Positions 1-9,335 of a stretch of DNA of 64,000 nucleotides are shown piece by piece. The notes beneath the pieces were generated by a model. It had not been told where the DNA came from. It worked only from the letters and a program-made list of their open reading frames with translations, and did no database searches. Numbering within the stretch: position 1 is the stretch's first letter; every line of letters starts with the position of its first letter. The translations under genes were made by a program, and so were the position numbers. The stretch is from Marinobacter orientalis (GTDB taxonomy: Bacteria > Pseudomonadota > Gammaproteobacteria > Pseudomonadales > Oleiphilaceae). Location: contig NZ_SRZX01000004.1 in assembly GCF_004792665.1 (NCBI RefSeq), forward strand, positions 1 through 64,000, written 5' to 3'.

Positions 1-794
1 ACCAGACTCTGCTCAAACTGGACGGTGACCCCGACGACCCGATTCACGTCAAGGCCTTCGACAAGGCCGGTTGCCTTGGCCACCGGATGATCCGCACGCT
101 GGAAGAAATTGACCTGATTCCGGACGAGGAATACCCCCTGCTGATGGAAAGCCATCTCAGTGGCTGGGAATTTGCGGTTGAAGCGTGGATCCACGATGGC
201 AAGATCCAGTTCCTCAACATTTCCGAGTATGTAACGCTGGGCTACTCTGTGTTCGTGCCCGCTACAAAGGAACTCGAGAGCTGGCGCCACGCCATTACCA
301 AGCAGATCGAATTGCTGATCAAGACCTTTGATATCAAGTTCGGCCTGATTCACCCCGAGTACTTTGTAACCGCAGACGGCGAAATGTACTTTGGTGAGGT
401 TGCTTACCGGCCACCCGGATTCAAGGCCTTCGAGCTTATCGAGATGGCCTACGGCTTCAACGCCTATCAGGCATCGATGCTGGTATTCGATCCCAAAAGC
501 ACGAAAGAGGAAGTGGCTGCATTTTTCCCCAAGGAAGTGGAGGGTGCGAAAGGCTATGCGGGCTGCTTCGGTGTGTACCCACGCCGTCGCGTAGTCAGCA
601 AGCTGGAAATGCCCAAGGAAACCATTGAGCATCCCTATTTCGTGTCACACGAATTGCATGAGCCGACAGAAGAGACCGTTCCGGATCGGTCAGCCTTCGG
701 CACTCATTGGGGCCTGGTGTTCTTCTTTGGTGACGACCCCATCACGATGCGGGATCTGCTGAAAGCTCAGGAGGATCTGGACTTCTACGTATAA
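1..794 (+). CDS. ATP-grasp domain protein, C-terminal part (5' end outside window)
   Basis: The reading frame is open from the first bases of the window (codons start at position 3), so the gene begins upstream; the first ATG at 87 is internal. The visible 264 residues look like the C-terminal half of an ATP-grasp ligase of the carbamoyl-phosphate-synthase/biotin-carboxylase-like kind. Residues such as MESHLSGWEFAVEAW and the later FGLIHPEYFVTADGEMYFGEVAYRPPG match the pattern of an acidic metal-binding strand followed by a basic/aromatic loop in that fold. Such enzymes join a carboxylate to an amine through an acyl-phosphate. The substrate cannot be told from this piece. A strong hairpin follows the stop codon, so this is probably the last gene of its operon. 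Confidence 0.6.
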   Translation, partial: QTLLKLDGDPDDPIHVKAFDKAGCLGHRMIRTLEEIDLIPDEEYPLLMESHLSGWEFAVEAWIHDGKIQFLNISEYVTLGYSVFVPATKELESWRHAITKQIELLIKTFDIKFGLIHPEYFVTADGEMYFGEVAYRPPGFKAFELIEMAYGFNAYQASMLVFDPKSTKEEVAAFFPKEVEGAKGYAGCFGVYPRRRVVSKLEMPKETIEHPYFVSHELHEPTEETVPDRSAFGTHWGLVFFFGDDPITMRDLLKAQEDLDFYV

Positions 795-835
795 AGCCAG
801 ATTTTCGCTGATATTTTCGGCCAGAGACCGAGGGA

Positions 836-866
836 AGCGTAGCGGGCTCAAGAAGCCCGCTACGCT
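836..866 (+). terminator. Hairpin terminator after the ATP-grasp gene
   Basis: A perfect 13 bp inverted repeat (arms 836-848 and 854-866, five-base loop) starts 41 bases after the stop codon at 794. The right arm is followed only by CTTGG, so the T-tract is weak. It lies between two convergent genes and could serve both strands. Confidence 0.7.
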
Positions 867-944
867 CTTGGCCTATCAACGCTGTGACTTGAAATAATCG
901 AAGGACTGCTTGGGTACATCAGGCCGCCGCTTCAAGGTTTCGCA

Positions 945-1877
945 TCACATCTCTTCATGAACCTGGCCATAGGCCAGCATTGCGAACAAACAGGTACCGC
1001 CAAGGATGTTGCCGACAAGTACCGGGGAAATATGGTGGACCATGGCGGTAAAGATATTCATGTCCCCGGTGAGCACCAGAGTGAAAATTTCGTTTGACCC
1101 GGCAATTACATGGGTAAAGTCGCCCGCTGCTATAAGCCAGGTAAACATGACGATAACGAGCACTTCGGAGCCCTTCGCGGAAGGCAGCATCCAGACTATG
1201 GCAGCTATGAAAAAGCCCGATGGAATACCGCGCAAAAGTGTTTCGGCCGGCGTCAACGTAGCCAGGTGTTGCGATATTTCCAGAATCGCCACGAAGGTGT
1301 CCGCGGAAAGGATGCCACCGTGGACAACGATGGCGGCGGTAATAAACGTGCCACACAAATTCGCCGCGAGGACAATTGCCCAAAGGCGCGCAGTGCAATA
1401 GAACCGATTACGAGTCGGTTGGGCCAGAACCGGCAGCACGACGGTGATGGTGTTCTCGGTGAACAGCTGAAGCCGGCACAGGATCACGAGGACAAACCCG
1501 AACGAGTAGCCCAGGCTTTCAATCAACATCAGGTAGGGATGATATGAGCCCAGATTGGAGCGGATTATTCCCTCGACGAGGACCGAGGTGGAAATCCCGA
1601 CGCCCGCTGCCACACCCGACCACCAGAGCGAAATTTTCGGGCGTTGTAGCTCCGATTCGCCCTCGCGCATGATGATGGAGTAGACAGTCAGCGACGATAG
1701 TTTGCCATGTTCAGCGACGGCATCCCGTTCTTTCGGAGTCAGTGACTTTTCGCTCGATGTCGGTGTCTGTTCACGGGATTCGCGATCCTGGGCCTTGGCG
1801 CGAGACTCCTGCTCATCTGCGGCCTCCCTGGCTTTCTTTTCGGAGGAAGTGTCCCGATTGGTTTCCCCGTCGCTCAT
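945..1877 (-). CDS. yfdC: Formate/nitrite transporter (FNT) family channel, YfdC-like
   Basis: A 310-residue inner-membrane protein. The first 70 or so residues are a charged cytoplasmic tail rich in E, K and R. After it come about six hydrophobic segments with the glycine-rich pattern of FNT channels (VAAGVGISTSVLVEG, NLCGTFITAA, SGFFIAAIVWM, GDFTHVIAGSNEIF, VGNILGGTCL). FNT proteins are pentameric channels for small monovalent anions such as formate or nitrite. The length equals that of E. coli YfdC, and the extended charged N-terminus fits the YfdC branch rather than FocA or NirC. The substrate of that branch is not established. It is convergent with the ATP-grasp gene and no functional partner is seen next to it. 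Confidence 0.85.
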   Translation of the reverse strand: MSDGETNRDTSSEKKAREAADEQESRAKAQDRESREQTPTSSEKSLTPKERDAVAEHGKLSSLTVYSIIMREGESELQRPKISLWWSGVAAGVGISTSVLVEGIIRSNLGSYHPYLMLIESLGYSFGFVLVILCRLQLFTENTITVVLPVLAQPTRNRFYCTARLWAIVLAANLCGTFITAAIVVHGGILSADTFVAILEISQHLATLTPAETLLRGIPSGFFIAAIVWMLPSAKGSEVLVIVMFTWLIAAGDFTHVIAGSNEIFTLVLTGDMNIFTAMVHHISPVLVGNILGGTCLFAMLAYGQVHEEM

Positions 1878-2144
1878 TCAACTGTCCTTTAGCCATCCAG
1901 AAACGCTTTTTTGCTGAAAGATCAAGCCTGCTGGAAAGTTGTCTTTGTAATTATGATAGCTGAGATACTGAATTCCGACACAACGAAAGCCCGAAGAAGG
2001 GGTAAACTTCTCATACAAGGGATACATGGAGCGTGCATAGAAGGAAGGCGGATCAACGAACGATCTTGTTGAGATCATCCGTATCCGAAGCAAAAGACGT
2101 TATTTGATAGACTTATCAGCTGTTTTCGGTATCTGTCGTTAAAC

Positions 2145-2309
2145 TTATCGGCCACTTTTCAGGTTAATCTGCTTGGAACCTGCAGAGACAATTTGCCCAC
2201 TTTTACCCTTGCCTACATACTCAACAGACCCGCCAGACTTTAAAAACGCAGCAGTCTGCTCTTCAATTTTAGCGGTAGTAACTGTGTCTTTTATGAGTTT
2301 ATTGCTCAT
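2145..2309 (-). CDS. Small hypothetical protein, 54 residues
   Basis: I do not recognise this gene. It starts at the ATG at 2309 (complement), with a clear Shine-Dalgarno sequence (CCGGAGAG) 5 bases upstream, and stops at TAA 2147-2145. The product begins MSNKLIKDTV and ends QINLKSGR. It is basic and soluble, with an N-terminal segment that could be helical (TTAKIEEQTAAFL) followed by a glycine/lysine-rich tail (KSGGSVEYVGKGKSGQ). The strong ribosome binding site and the protein-like composition argue that it is real. It lies 100 bases downstream of another small gene on the same strand and might be co-transcribed with it. Confidence 0.7.
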   Translation of the reverse strand: MSNKLIKDTVTTAKIEEQTAAFLKSGGSVEYVGKGKSGQIVSAGSKQINLKSGR

Positions 2310-2409
2310 TATGCTCTCCGGATTGATCGTTGGTTTGTTCGTTAACTTCAGTGGCCTATTATGCCTGAAACAGGAAAATATTGTTGCAGTAAATAATCAA
2401 ATGAGGCTC

Positions 2410-2619
2410 TTACTCTATTGTCCGGTACTGTAATATGAGACGTATTATTTCATGATCGCTTATGGCTGATGCCAGCGACTGATTTACTGATGCTCTCTGT
2501 GGCAGGTGAATATCGAATTTTGACCGCAAAACCTCCACCACCTGTTTATCCACAATGGGATCGAACTCCCGCCCGGCATAAATGTAAATGCGCTGGATAA
2601 TAAAGTCTTTATTTGCCAT
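2410..2619 (-). CDS. Small hypothetical protein, 69 residues
   Basis: The function is not recognised. The product starts MANKDFIIQRIYIYAGREFD and looks like a folded small protein. It has an amphipathic strand/helix (IQRIYIYAG), an acidic link (DPIVDKQVVEVLRSKF) and a C-terminal helix (DHEIIRLILQYR). There is no signal peptide or membrane segment. The ribosome binding site is weak (GAGAAACC, about ten bases upstream). The opposite strand also has an open frame, but it is less protein-like. The gene precedes the 54-residue gene on the same strand. Confidence 0.6.
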   Translation of the reverse strand: MANKDFIIQRIYIYAGREFDPIVDKQVVEVLRSKFDIHLPQRASVNQSLASAISDHEIIRLILQYRTIE

Positions 2620-2829
2620 AAAAAGCAGGTTTCTCGGTTAAAAACCAGATTATTTGAAGTGGGCCCGATCGGCCGGACAGTTTGAGGGAAGCGAGTCATT
2701 TTAGCAGAACATCAGAGCCGTTATCGACGTTATCATAACGAAAATTATTGCGGTATTTTTTAAATACCATCTTTGGGTATTATTTTTGTTTAGTAAAGAT
2801 CCGGAAAACAGGCCTTGAAGCGAACGACG

Positions 2830-3807
2830 TCAAGCAGTCTCTTTCTGGCGATTCCGTTCCAGCAATACCTCGAAGTCATCCTGGCGCAGAGGCATCGAAA
2901 CCTGGAAGCCCTGGGCATAGTCGCAGCCGCAACGGGAGAGGTATTGCAACTGCTCATCGTTTTCAACGCCTTCTGCAACTACCTGGGCGTCTATCGCATG
3001 GGCTATGGCGATTGTACTCTCCAGTATGCGGTCGCTGTCACCACCCTGCGCGGCGTCATTAATCAGCTCTCTGTCTACCTTGACACAGTCCGCCTTGAAC
3101 TCCTGAAGGCCTTCAAATGCAGACGGTTCGGTACCCAACTGATCGATTGCCAGGTGTAGCCGCAAACCTGCCAGACCCAGGCTCCTGACTGGATTGAAAG
3201 CGCAGGCATGAATGTTGTTAAGGGAAGTCGGCGACAGTTCCAGGCTAATGTGGCTCCCACTGAGGCCAATTTCTGTCAGCCGCGCCCGCCATTGGTCCAT
3301 AAGGTCTGGGGTAACAAACGAGGCCGGTGATTCGTTGATGTTGATGGGAAAGGCCTTGTCACTCAGGTCCCGCCACCGATTTGAACAGGTAATCGACTGT
3401 TCCAGTACGTCGAGGGTAATGCAGTTTGCCATACCGTTTTGTTGGGCAATCCCGAGAAAAGCAGCCGGAGTCAACAGTCCCTTGTACGGATGATTCCAAC
3501 GGAGCAAAGCTTCTGCCCTCGCTATGGTACCAGTGCTGATGTCGATTACAGGCAGGTAGTAAACCTCCAGCTGGTCCTCCCTGAGGGCATCATCCAGCTC
3601 TCTGCTCAACAACAGGCGCTCTGCTTCGCTCTGCGCGATCGAGGCTCTTATAACCCGGCGCCGGAGTTCCTGTACCAGGTGGGCTATTGGCAGGGCCTGT
3701 ATGACATGATCGCTGCCACGATTCCCGTTAATGTCCAGCGCGGCTTCTTGCCAGTCTTCAGGCAGTTGCTCCATTTCGCTCTGGATCAATTGCACCAGCT
3801 TTATCAT
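2830..3807 (-). CDS. EAL-domain protein with degenerate active site
   Basis: A 325-residue protein: a roughly 65-residue N-terminal helical segment, then an EAL domain (residues 68-320). EAL domains hydrolyse cyclic-di-GMP. Several catalytic positions are present: EAL at 99-101, N158, E190, K243, E279 and Q299. The metal-binding loop that normally reads DDFGTG is here DQLGTE (222-227), so the second aspartate is lost along with the loop that follows. The protein is therefore probably a weak enzyme or a c-di-GMP receptor rather than a normal phosphodiesterase; this is inference from motif loss. No GGDEF or sensor domain is attached. It lies next to the left tRNA-Cys repeat and may belong to an older insertion. 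Confidence 0.85.
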   Translation of the reverse strand: MIKLVQLIQSEMEQLPEDWQEAALDINGNRGSDHVIQALPIAHLVQELRRRVIRASIAQSEAERLLLSRELDDALREDQLEVYYLPVIDISTGTIARAEALLRWNHPYKGLLTPAAFLGIAQQNGMANCITLDVLEQSITCSNRWRDLSDKAFPININESPASFVTPDLMDQWRARLTEIGLSGSHISLELSPTSLNNIHACAFNPVRSLGLAGLRLHLAIDQLGTEPSAFEGLQEFKADCVKVDRELINDAAQGGDSDRILESTIAIAHAIDAQVVAEGVENDEQLQYLSRCGCDYAQGFQVSMPLRQDDFEVLLERNRQKETA

Positions 3808-4527
3808 GAGAGGCGTCCTCCGTGATACTCGGCATGCTTAGCAATCTGTTCGCAAACACGCTATCAGAAACTGCCGATTTCCGTATGTGCGGTAACAGAC
3901 GGACAGTGTGGTTCTTCAGGATCCAGAGTTGGCGGTTGTGCCAGTGTCCCGTCTGGCTAATTCGTTCACCTACTGCGAGACCTTTAACTGATGGTCTTTT
4001 CAAAACAGTGCTTCTCTGCCCTGCGCTCGCTAAAAAGTACTGAATACGCGATGCTGAGTTCGTGACGAGCGTAATGATATTGCGGGTTTAATCCGGGTTT
4101 CTTGGGCCAGGAATGCAACTAAAATCAGTACAGGTATGATTTTGATTTTAATCGTTTAAAAATGGAGGCGCAGGCCGGAATCGAACCGGCGTGAACGGAG
4201 TTGCAGAACGAGCCACAGGAACAGGGTTTATGTGCAAATACAGTATCTTAGCGGAGGTTTCTTCAAGTAAGACTGCGCTCATTCACTTTTTATAAAAACG
4301 TTTCCACTCAATAAGTTACGTTTTCATTTTTTGGGTGATTATTTGAGTTCCCCCGCTTCGATTGCCGATTACCTGATCAGGCCTGCACCTGCTGGCCTGA
4401 TTTCAATCCACCAGGTACCGACAGCAATTGATGTGATCCCTAGATCGAGAGAAGATACCGCTTTCAGACTTCATGGATGAATCCTGCGCCACCTCTGCAA
4501 ACCAACAACCACAGGAAGGGACTTGCC
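3808..4527. other. Gene-poor stretch with tRNA-Cys remnant
   Basis: No convincing gene is seen in this 720 bp stretch; the open frames at 3758-4003 (minus) and 3822-4043 (plus) lack a ribosome binding site and protein-like composition. It holds the left copy of the attachment-type repeat (4084-4206). To the right of that copy the sequence is AT-rich, with TTTTTATAAAAACG around 4288 that could be part of a promoter, and it leads into the SDR gene. Confidence 0.6.
4084..4206 (-). repeat. Left attachment-type repeat with 3' half of tRNA-Cys
   Basis: Read on the minus strand, 4206-4163 carries the 3' half of a tRNA-Cys, from the anticodon loop (CTGCAAC) through the T-arm to CCA, with a few changes. 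The 5' half is missing: beyond 4206 the match to the tRNA stops. The next 80 bases (4084-4162) also resemble the flank of the intact tRNA-Cys at 38921-39000, sharing GGGTTTAAT, GGAATGCAACTAAAATC and TTGATTTTAATCGT. A 3' tRNA fragment in direct orientation to a whole copy is the usual mark left by integration at a tRNA gene. Confidence 0.75.
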
Positions 4528-5310
4528 ATGAAACTCAAAGATTCCGTCGCCATTGTCACCGGCTCCTCCTCCGGTATCGGCGCCGCCATCGCCCGCCTGT
4601 TTGCCGAACACGGCTGCCACGTGGCGATCAACTACAGTAACAATGAGGACGGCGCCCGGGCAGTAGCCGCCGACTGCGAGAAGCACGGCGTAAAAACCCT
4701 GGTAATGCGTGCCGATGTGGCGGAAGACGTCGACTGCCGCGCCCTGGTGGACGCCACCCTGGACCAGCTGGGCCGTGTTGATATCCTGGTAAACAACGCC
4801 GGCACTACCAAATTCTGTGATCACGCCAACCTCGAGGGCCTCGACAAACAGGACTTCCTCGACCTGTACGCCGTCAATACCGTGGGGCCCTACCAGATGA
4901 CCCGTGCCGCCGAGAAAGCCCTGCGGGCCAATGGTTCCGGGCACATCATCAACATGGCTTCCATTGCCGGTCTCGCTGGTATCGGCAGTTCCATTGCCTA
5001 TGCCGCCTCGAAGGGCGCTCTGGTAACCATGACCCGCTCCCTGGCCCGGATCATGGGCCCGGAAGTCCGGGTCAATGCCGTCTGTCCCGGTTTCGTACAG
5101 GGTGAATGGCTGAAAAAAGGCCTGGGCGAAGACAAGTACGACGTGTTACTGGAGAAGACCAAGGGTGCCTCGCCCCTGCACGATACCGCCTCACCGGAAA
5201 CCGTAGCCGACGTCTGCCTCGGCCTGATCATCGGGGGCGACCTGACCACCGGGGAAACCATCCTCATCGACGGCGGCGCTCACCTGGGCATGGCGCCGGT
5301 CCGTCGTTAA
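4528..5310 (+). CDS. SDR-family oxidoreductase
   Basis: A 260-residue classical short-chain dehydrogenase/reductase. The start is ATG 4528, which has GGAAGGG upstream; the frame runs open to 4477 but those residues do not fit the fold. Visible motifs are the nucleotide-binding TGSSSGIG near residue 11, NNAG near 89, the catalytic Ser in NMASIAG, and YAASK with Tyr and Lys. The C-terminus ([11 protein letters not shown]) is typical. It follows the FabG pattern. FabG-like members reduce 3-oxo groups with NADPH, but the substrate here is unknown. The SelO gene begins 13 bases after the stop, so the two may share a transcript. Confidence 0.9.
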   Translation: MKLKDSVAIVTGSSSGIGAAIARLFAEHGCHVAINYSNNEDGARAVAADCEKHGVKTLVMRADVAEDVDCRALVDATLDQLGRVDILVNNAGTTKFCDHANLEGLDKQDFLDLYAVNTVGPYQMTRAAEKALRANGSGHIINMASIAGLAGIGSSIAYAASKGALVTMTRSLARIMGPEVRVNAVCPGFVQGEWLKKGLGEDKYDVLLEKTKGASPLHDTASPETVADVCLGLIIGGDLTTGETILIDGGAHLGMAPVRR

Positions 5311-5323
5311 CAGCCCTGATCAG

Positions 5324-7132
5324 ATGGCCCACTTCGAAATCAACGAGAACGTCCGTATGAAAAACCGACTGCCCCGGGAAACTATCTCTATCGTTACGAC
5401 CCTTGAAGACCTCGCACAATTGGCAGACTATTCGCTGATGGATCGTCTGAACTGCGACCCCGACGCGAATGCTGGCGGAAATGACCACGCCCCGCGCCAG
5501 GTCTTCACCGGTCACTATGTCCCCGTCGATCCTACGCCAATCGAAGCCCCCGATTACGTCGCCCACAGCCAGGACCTGTTTCAGGAACTCGGCTTCGCCG
5601 ACAGCATGGCGCAGTCGGCTGACTTCGTCCGCGTGTTCTCTGGCGACCTTTCATCCGTTCCGGAACCAATGCGCAAGGTCGGCTGGGCCTGTGGTTACGC
5701 CCTTTCCATCTATGGCACCGAATATAACCAGCAGTGCCCGTTCCAGACCGGCAACGGATACGGCGACGGCAGGGCAATCTCCGTGCTTGAAGCCGTCATC
5801 AACGGTCGGCGATGGGAAATGCAACTCAAAGGTGCCGGCCGGACGCCATACTGCCGCGGCGCCGACGGCCGGGCGGTTCTGCGCTCGAGTGTGCGGGAAT
5901 TCCTGGCACAGGAGCATATGCATGCGCTCGGGGTGCCAACATCCCGGTCTCTGAGCCTGTACGTTTCGACAACGGAGAAAGTTAAGCGTCCGTGGTACTC
6001 GGAAGGCTCGCGTTCGTTGAATCCAGACCGGCTGATCTCAGAGCCGGTTGCCATCTCTACGCGCGTTGCCCCCTCGTTCATCCGGGTGGGCCAAGTCGAA
6101 CTCTTCGCCCGTCGTGCCCGGAATAAAGCACACCCCAGAGCGATGGAAGAGCTGGAAAAGATTGTATTGCACCTGATTGATCGAGAATACGGTGACGTCA
6201 TCGACCATAAACTGGACATCGAAAAAAAGGTGGTATTGCTTGCGCGCGAGTTCCGCAGCCGACTCACTTCTCTGGTGGCTAACTGGATCCGCGTCGGCTA
6301 CTGCCAGGGCAACTTCAATAGTGATAACTGCGCGGTCGGTGGCTTCACACTCGACTACGGACCATTCGGTTTCTGCGAGGTCTTCAACCCCCTCTACCAG
6401 CCATGGACAGGCGGTGGGCATCACTTCTCGTTCCTGAACCAGCCGGCGGCGGCAGAGCGCAACTTCCAGATGTTCTGTTCGGCTTTACGGCCGTTGCTGA
6501 CCGCGCATCAGGACTGCCTGTGGCAGCTCGACGAGATTCGAAGCGATTTTTCAAAGGTGATGCAGGCGCAAATGGAAGCGATGTGGGCTGCCAAACTTGG
6601 GCTTGATGCGTTTCACGCAGACTTGTTCAGCGAGCTTGAAACGCTGATGGTGCAAACGCCCGTGGATTACACCATCTTTTTCCGCGAGCTCTCGACCGTG
6701 CCTGACGACATCGGCCCCCTCAAGAAAAGCTTTTATAAAGAACTGAATAGTACAGGGGCGTTAAGATCATTGAAGCAAGAGGCAGCCTCCGAAAGGATGG
6801 AAAAGCGCTGGTCAGCATGGCTCGCCAAATGGCAAAGGCTCACTGGCATCGGTAGCCTCACCGACGCAAACTCTTTGCCGTCCCGTTCTCGCGAGGAGCT
6901 TTCCAACCAGATGAAACTCGTCAACCCAAAATACAGTATGCGGGAGTGGTTTGTTGCACCCGCTTATCAGCAGGCGTCCAAGGGCAACTACGCTCCACTC
7001 CGGGAGTTGCAGCAAGTCATGACGCAGCCATACGCCGAACAATCGAAAGCAATCGAGGGAAAATACTACAGGCTGAAGCCGTCGAGGTTATTCGAAGTCG
7101 GTGGACTGTCCCATTACAGTTGCTCGTCCTGA
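5324..7132 (+). CDS. selO: SelO/YdiU family protein adenylyltransferase
   Basis: A 602-residue SelO pseudokinase-fold protein. The family transfers AMP from ATP, bound in a flipped orientation, to Ser, Thr or Tyr of proteins and is linked to oxidative stress responses. Signature stretches are seen: [20 protein letters not shown] (usual SelO has TPYSR), [19 protein letters not shown], and the metal-binding region [11 protein letters not shown] followed by [12 protein letters not shown]. The protein ends in CSS, the position where animal SelO carries selenocysteine. It is about 120 residues longer than E. coli YdiU, mainly at the two ends. The start is not certain: ATG 5324 has no good ribosome binding site and ATG 5357 is possible. 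Confidence 0.92.
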   Translation: MAHFEINENVRMKNRLPRETISIVTTLEDLAQLADYSLMDRLNCDPDANAGGNDHAPRQVFTGHYVPVDPTPIEAPDYVAHSQDLFQELGFADSMAQSADFVRVFSGDLSSVPEPMRKVGWACGYALSIYGTEYNQQCPFQTGNGYGDGRAISVLEAVINGRRWEMQLKGAGRTPYCRGADGRAVLRSSVREFLAQEHMHALGVPTSRSLSLYVSTTEKVKRPWYSEGSRSLNPDRLISEPVAISTRVAPSFIRVGQVELFARRARNKAHPRAMEELEKIVLHLIDREYGDVIDHKLDIEKKVVLLAREFRSRLTSLVANWIRVGYCQGNFNSDNCAVGGFTLDYGPFGFCEVFNPLYQPWTGGGHHFSFLNQPAAAERNFQMFCSALRPLLTAHQDCLWQLDEIRSDFSKVMQAQMEAMWAAKLGLDAFHADLFSELETLMVQTPVDYTIFFRELSTVPDDIGPLKKSFYKELNSTGALRSLKQEAASERMEKRWSAWLAKWQRLTGIGSLTDANSLPSRSREELSNQMKLVNPKYSMREWFVAPAYQQASKGNYAPLRELQQVMTQPYAEQSKAIEGKYYRLKPSRLFEVGGLSHYSCSS

Positions 7133-7493
7133 CCGAACAAGTACTGGAAAAGTTGATCGAAGGACGTTACCTGAGTCCTGCCAGCACACTGCTACTTCGA
7201 CTTCCGGAGTCGACGAAGCCTGTGAAACATCGGTTCATTCAACAATCCTGGGCGCAGGCTTGCCAAGCAGCGTCATCAACAGAGATAAAAGTCCCGGTAA
7301 GCCAAAATCAATCGTTATCGGCAACTTTAAAGTCCCACTTCAGGCAGGTTGATTTTTCAATCTTGATGTTAGCCTCAGTCGCTATTGTTCACTTTAACGA
7401 CGCTTTCTTTAAAGTGCTGCTCACTCCCACCTGATTTACTGTGTTTGAAAACGTGGACTTCTGCCTACTACAACTCACAAAAAGGGCTCCGCT
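7133..7493. other. Intergenic region before the ABC importer operon
   Basis: No gene-like frame is seen in these 361 bp; the open frame running to 7434 is a shadow of selO that continues past it. The region becomes AT-rich toward 7300-7440 and probably holds the promoter of the importer operon, but no clear -35/-10 pair can be named. Confidence 0.5.
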
Positions 7494-8138
7494 GTGGAAA
7501 TTCTTGATTTCGTTATGACCAATCTTGACCTGCTTGGCAAGCTCACCCTGGAGCATATCGCGTTGGTGGGAGTCGCCGTAGGGCTGGCAACCCTGACAGG
7601 CGTCCCGATTGGCATCGCGATTACCCAGAATGAGCGAGTTGCAACGGTCGTGCTTTATGTTGCCTCGATCCTGATTACCATCCCTTCAATCGCGCTATTC
7701 GGGATCATGATCCCAATATTGTCCACCATAGGGCATGGTATCGGGTACTTGCCTGCGGTCATCGCAGTGTTGCTTTACTCCCAACTCCCCATCATACGAA
7801 ACACCTACACTGCGATCCATAATGTCAGCCCGGGCCTTCGGGAGGCTGCCCGTGGCATCGGTATGACCAGCGGCCAGCGCCTGCAAAAGGTTGAGATCCC
7901 GCTGTCTGTGCCATTGATCATGGCGGGTGTACGAACAGCGGTAGTGATGAATATCGGTGTAATGGCTATTGCCGCTTATATTGGCGCCGGCGGACTTGGC
8001 GTTCTGATCAGTCGGGGAATATCCCAGAGCGATCCCCGACAATTGGTGGTTGGAGCCATTGCAGTCAGTCTGCTGGCTATCATCGCTGATCGATCTCTAC
8101 TGTTACTGCAGCGCAAATTGACCCCCAGGGGCCTCTAA
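7494..8138 (+). CDS. ABC importer permease, OpuCB/YehY type
   Basis: A 214-residue inner-membrane permease of the binding-protein-dependent type, with about five hydrophobic segments. The coupling loop that contacts the ATPase is visible as GLREAARGIGMTSGQRL, the EAA motif. TGVPIGIAITQNE near the N-terminus and AAYIGAGGLGVLISRGI near the C-terminus are typical of OpuC/OsmU-type glycine betaine, choline or carnitine importers. The start is GTG 7494 with AAGGG upstream; ATG 7515 is an alternative. It is the first gene of a four-gene importer operon. Confidence 0.88.
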   Translation: MEILDFVMTNLDLLGKLTLEHIALVGVAVGLATLTGVPIGIAITQNERVATVVLYVASILITIPSIALFGIMIPILSTIGHGIGYLPAVIAVLLYSQLPIIRNTYTAIHNVSPGLREAARGIGMTSGQRLQKVEIPLSVPLIMAGVRTAVVMNIGVMAIAAYIGAGGLGVLISRGISQSDPRQLVVGAIAVSLLAIIADRSLLLLQRKLTPRGL

Positions 8139-8171
8139 CCTCTCGCAAAAACAAAAATCGGGAAACGAAAC

Positions 8172-9335
8172 ATGATTACACTCGACAACCTGACCAAGAT
8201 TTTTGATACAGACCGCGGCGTGGTCAGTGCCGCCGACCATATCAACATGGAAGTACCGCAGGGAGAGATCTGCGTTCTCCTGGGGCCTTCAGGTTGTGGC
8301 AAGACAACCACCCTCAAAATGGTTAACCGGATTATCACTCCGACATCTGGACGGGTCCTGATCAACGGAAAAGACACCAGCGAGCAGGACACTGTGTCTC
8401 TGCGCCGCAGCATTGGTTATGTGATCCAGCAGATAGGGCTGTTTCCGAACATGACCATCGAGGAAAATATTTCAATCGTGCCAAAGCTGATTGGGTGGGA
8501 CAAAAGCCGTTACCTGAAGCGCGCTTCGGAATTACTGGAAATGGTCGCGATGGACCCCGCCATTTTCCTGAAGCGCTACCCGAACGAGCTGTCCGGCGGC
8601 CAGCAGCAGAGAATTGGTGTGATCAGGGCTCTGGCCGCCGACCCCCCTGTAATGTTGATGGATGAGCCCTTTGGCGCGATCGATCCCATAAACCGGGAAG
8701 TAATCCAGGACGAATTCCTGAAGCTGCACCGGGAACTCAAAAAGACAGTCATGTTCGTGAGTCACGATATTGATGAAGCGGTTAAGATGGCCGACCGTAT
8801 CGCCATCTTTAAAGAAGGTAAGCTCATTCAGTACGACACGCCAGACGATATTCTCTCGCATCCCATTAATGATTTTGTGAAGGGCTTTGTCGGGCGGGAC
8901 CGCGCATTAAAACGATTGCAACTGGTTACCGTCGCGGAGGTACTTGAAACCGAATCCAGTGTTGTCACTGCCGAAGATTCCCTCGCAACAGCCCTACAAC
9001 GCATGACCGATGCGGGCTACGAGCGGGCTATTATTGTCGTTGACGGCGATGGGCGGCCGGTAGGCTACGTGTCCCGCAGCGTAGCCACCACCACAAAGGG
9101 CAATTGTGGTCAGCACAGCTACAATCTGCGCACCCTTGTCCGTCCCGAGGATGATCTCCGCACGGTGGCCTCGAAAATGTTCACCCACGATGCGACCTGG
9201 CTTCCATGCGTATCCGAGCATGGAAAGCTAATGGGAGTTGTTACCCAGCGCGGCATTACCCACCATCTGGGCGCCACTTACAAATCCTCTCATGCTAAAG
9301 AGCAAAATCTGCAACACGCGCGGGTGGCGCCATGA
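8172..9335 (+). CDS. Quaternary-amine ABC importer ATPase with CBS domains
   Basis: A 387-residue ATPase of the OpuCA/ProV group. The nucleotide-binding domain (residues 1-240) has Walker A GPSGCGKTT, Q-loop QQIGLFP, signature LSGGQQQR, Walker B VMLMDEP and the switch His in SHDIDEA. The C-terminal part (about 250-370) contains two CBS repeats, for example YERAIIVVDGDGRPVGYVS. CBS domains in OpuA-type importers sense ionic strength or nucleotides and gate transport. The stop overlaps the start of the next permease (ATGA at 9332-9335), showing tight translational coupling. Confidence 0.93.
   Translation: MITLDNLTKIFDTDRGVVSAADHINMEVPQGEICVLLGPSGCGKTTTLKMVNRIITPTSGRVLINGKDTSEQDTVSLRRSIGYVIQQIGLFPNMTIEENISIVPKLIGWDKSRYLKRASELLEMVAMDPAIFLKRYPNELSGGQQQRIGVIRALAADPPVMLMDEPFGAIDPINREVIQDEFLKLHRELKKTVMFVSHDIDEAVKMADRIAIFKEGKLIQYDTPDDILSHPINDFVKGFVGRDRALKRLQLVTVAEVLETESSVVTAEDSLATALQRMTDAGYERAIIVVDGDGRPVGYVSRSVATTTKGNCGQHSYNLRTLVRPEDDLRTVASKMFTHDATWLPCVSEHGKLMGVVTQRGITHHLGATYKSSHAKEQNLQHARVAP

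Noticed and set aside
1878..2093. 71-residue minus-strand frame upstream of yfdC
   Set aside because: No ribosome binding site and unnatural composition; it ends at the yfdC start and is probably just the leader.
2173..2433. 86-residue plus-strand open frame with a hydrophobic stretch
   Set aside because: It lies antisense to the 54- and 69-residue genes, has no ribosome binding site, and its composition fits a shadow frame.
3758..4003. 81-residue minus-strand frame upstream of the EAL gene, considered as a lost sensor domain
   Set aside because: The sequence does not resemble any sensor domain and no frameshift join to the EAL frame could be shown.
6946..7434. 162-residue frame running past the end of selO
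   Set aside because: Most of it is the +1 shadow of selO; the tail beyond 7132 has no family-like sequence.
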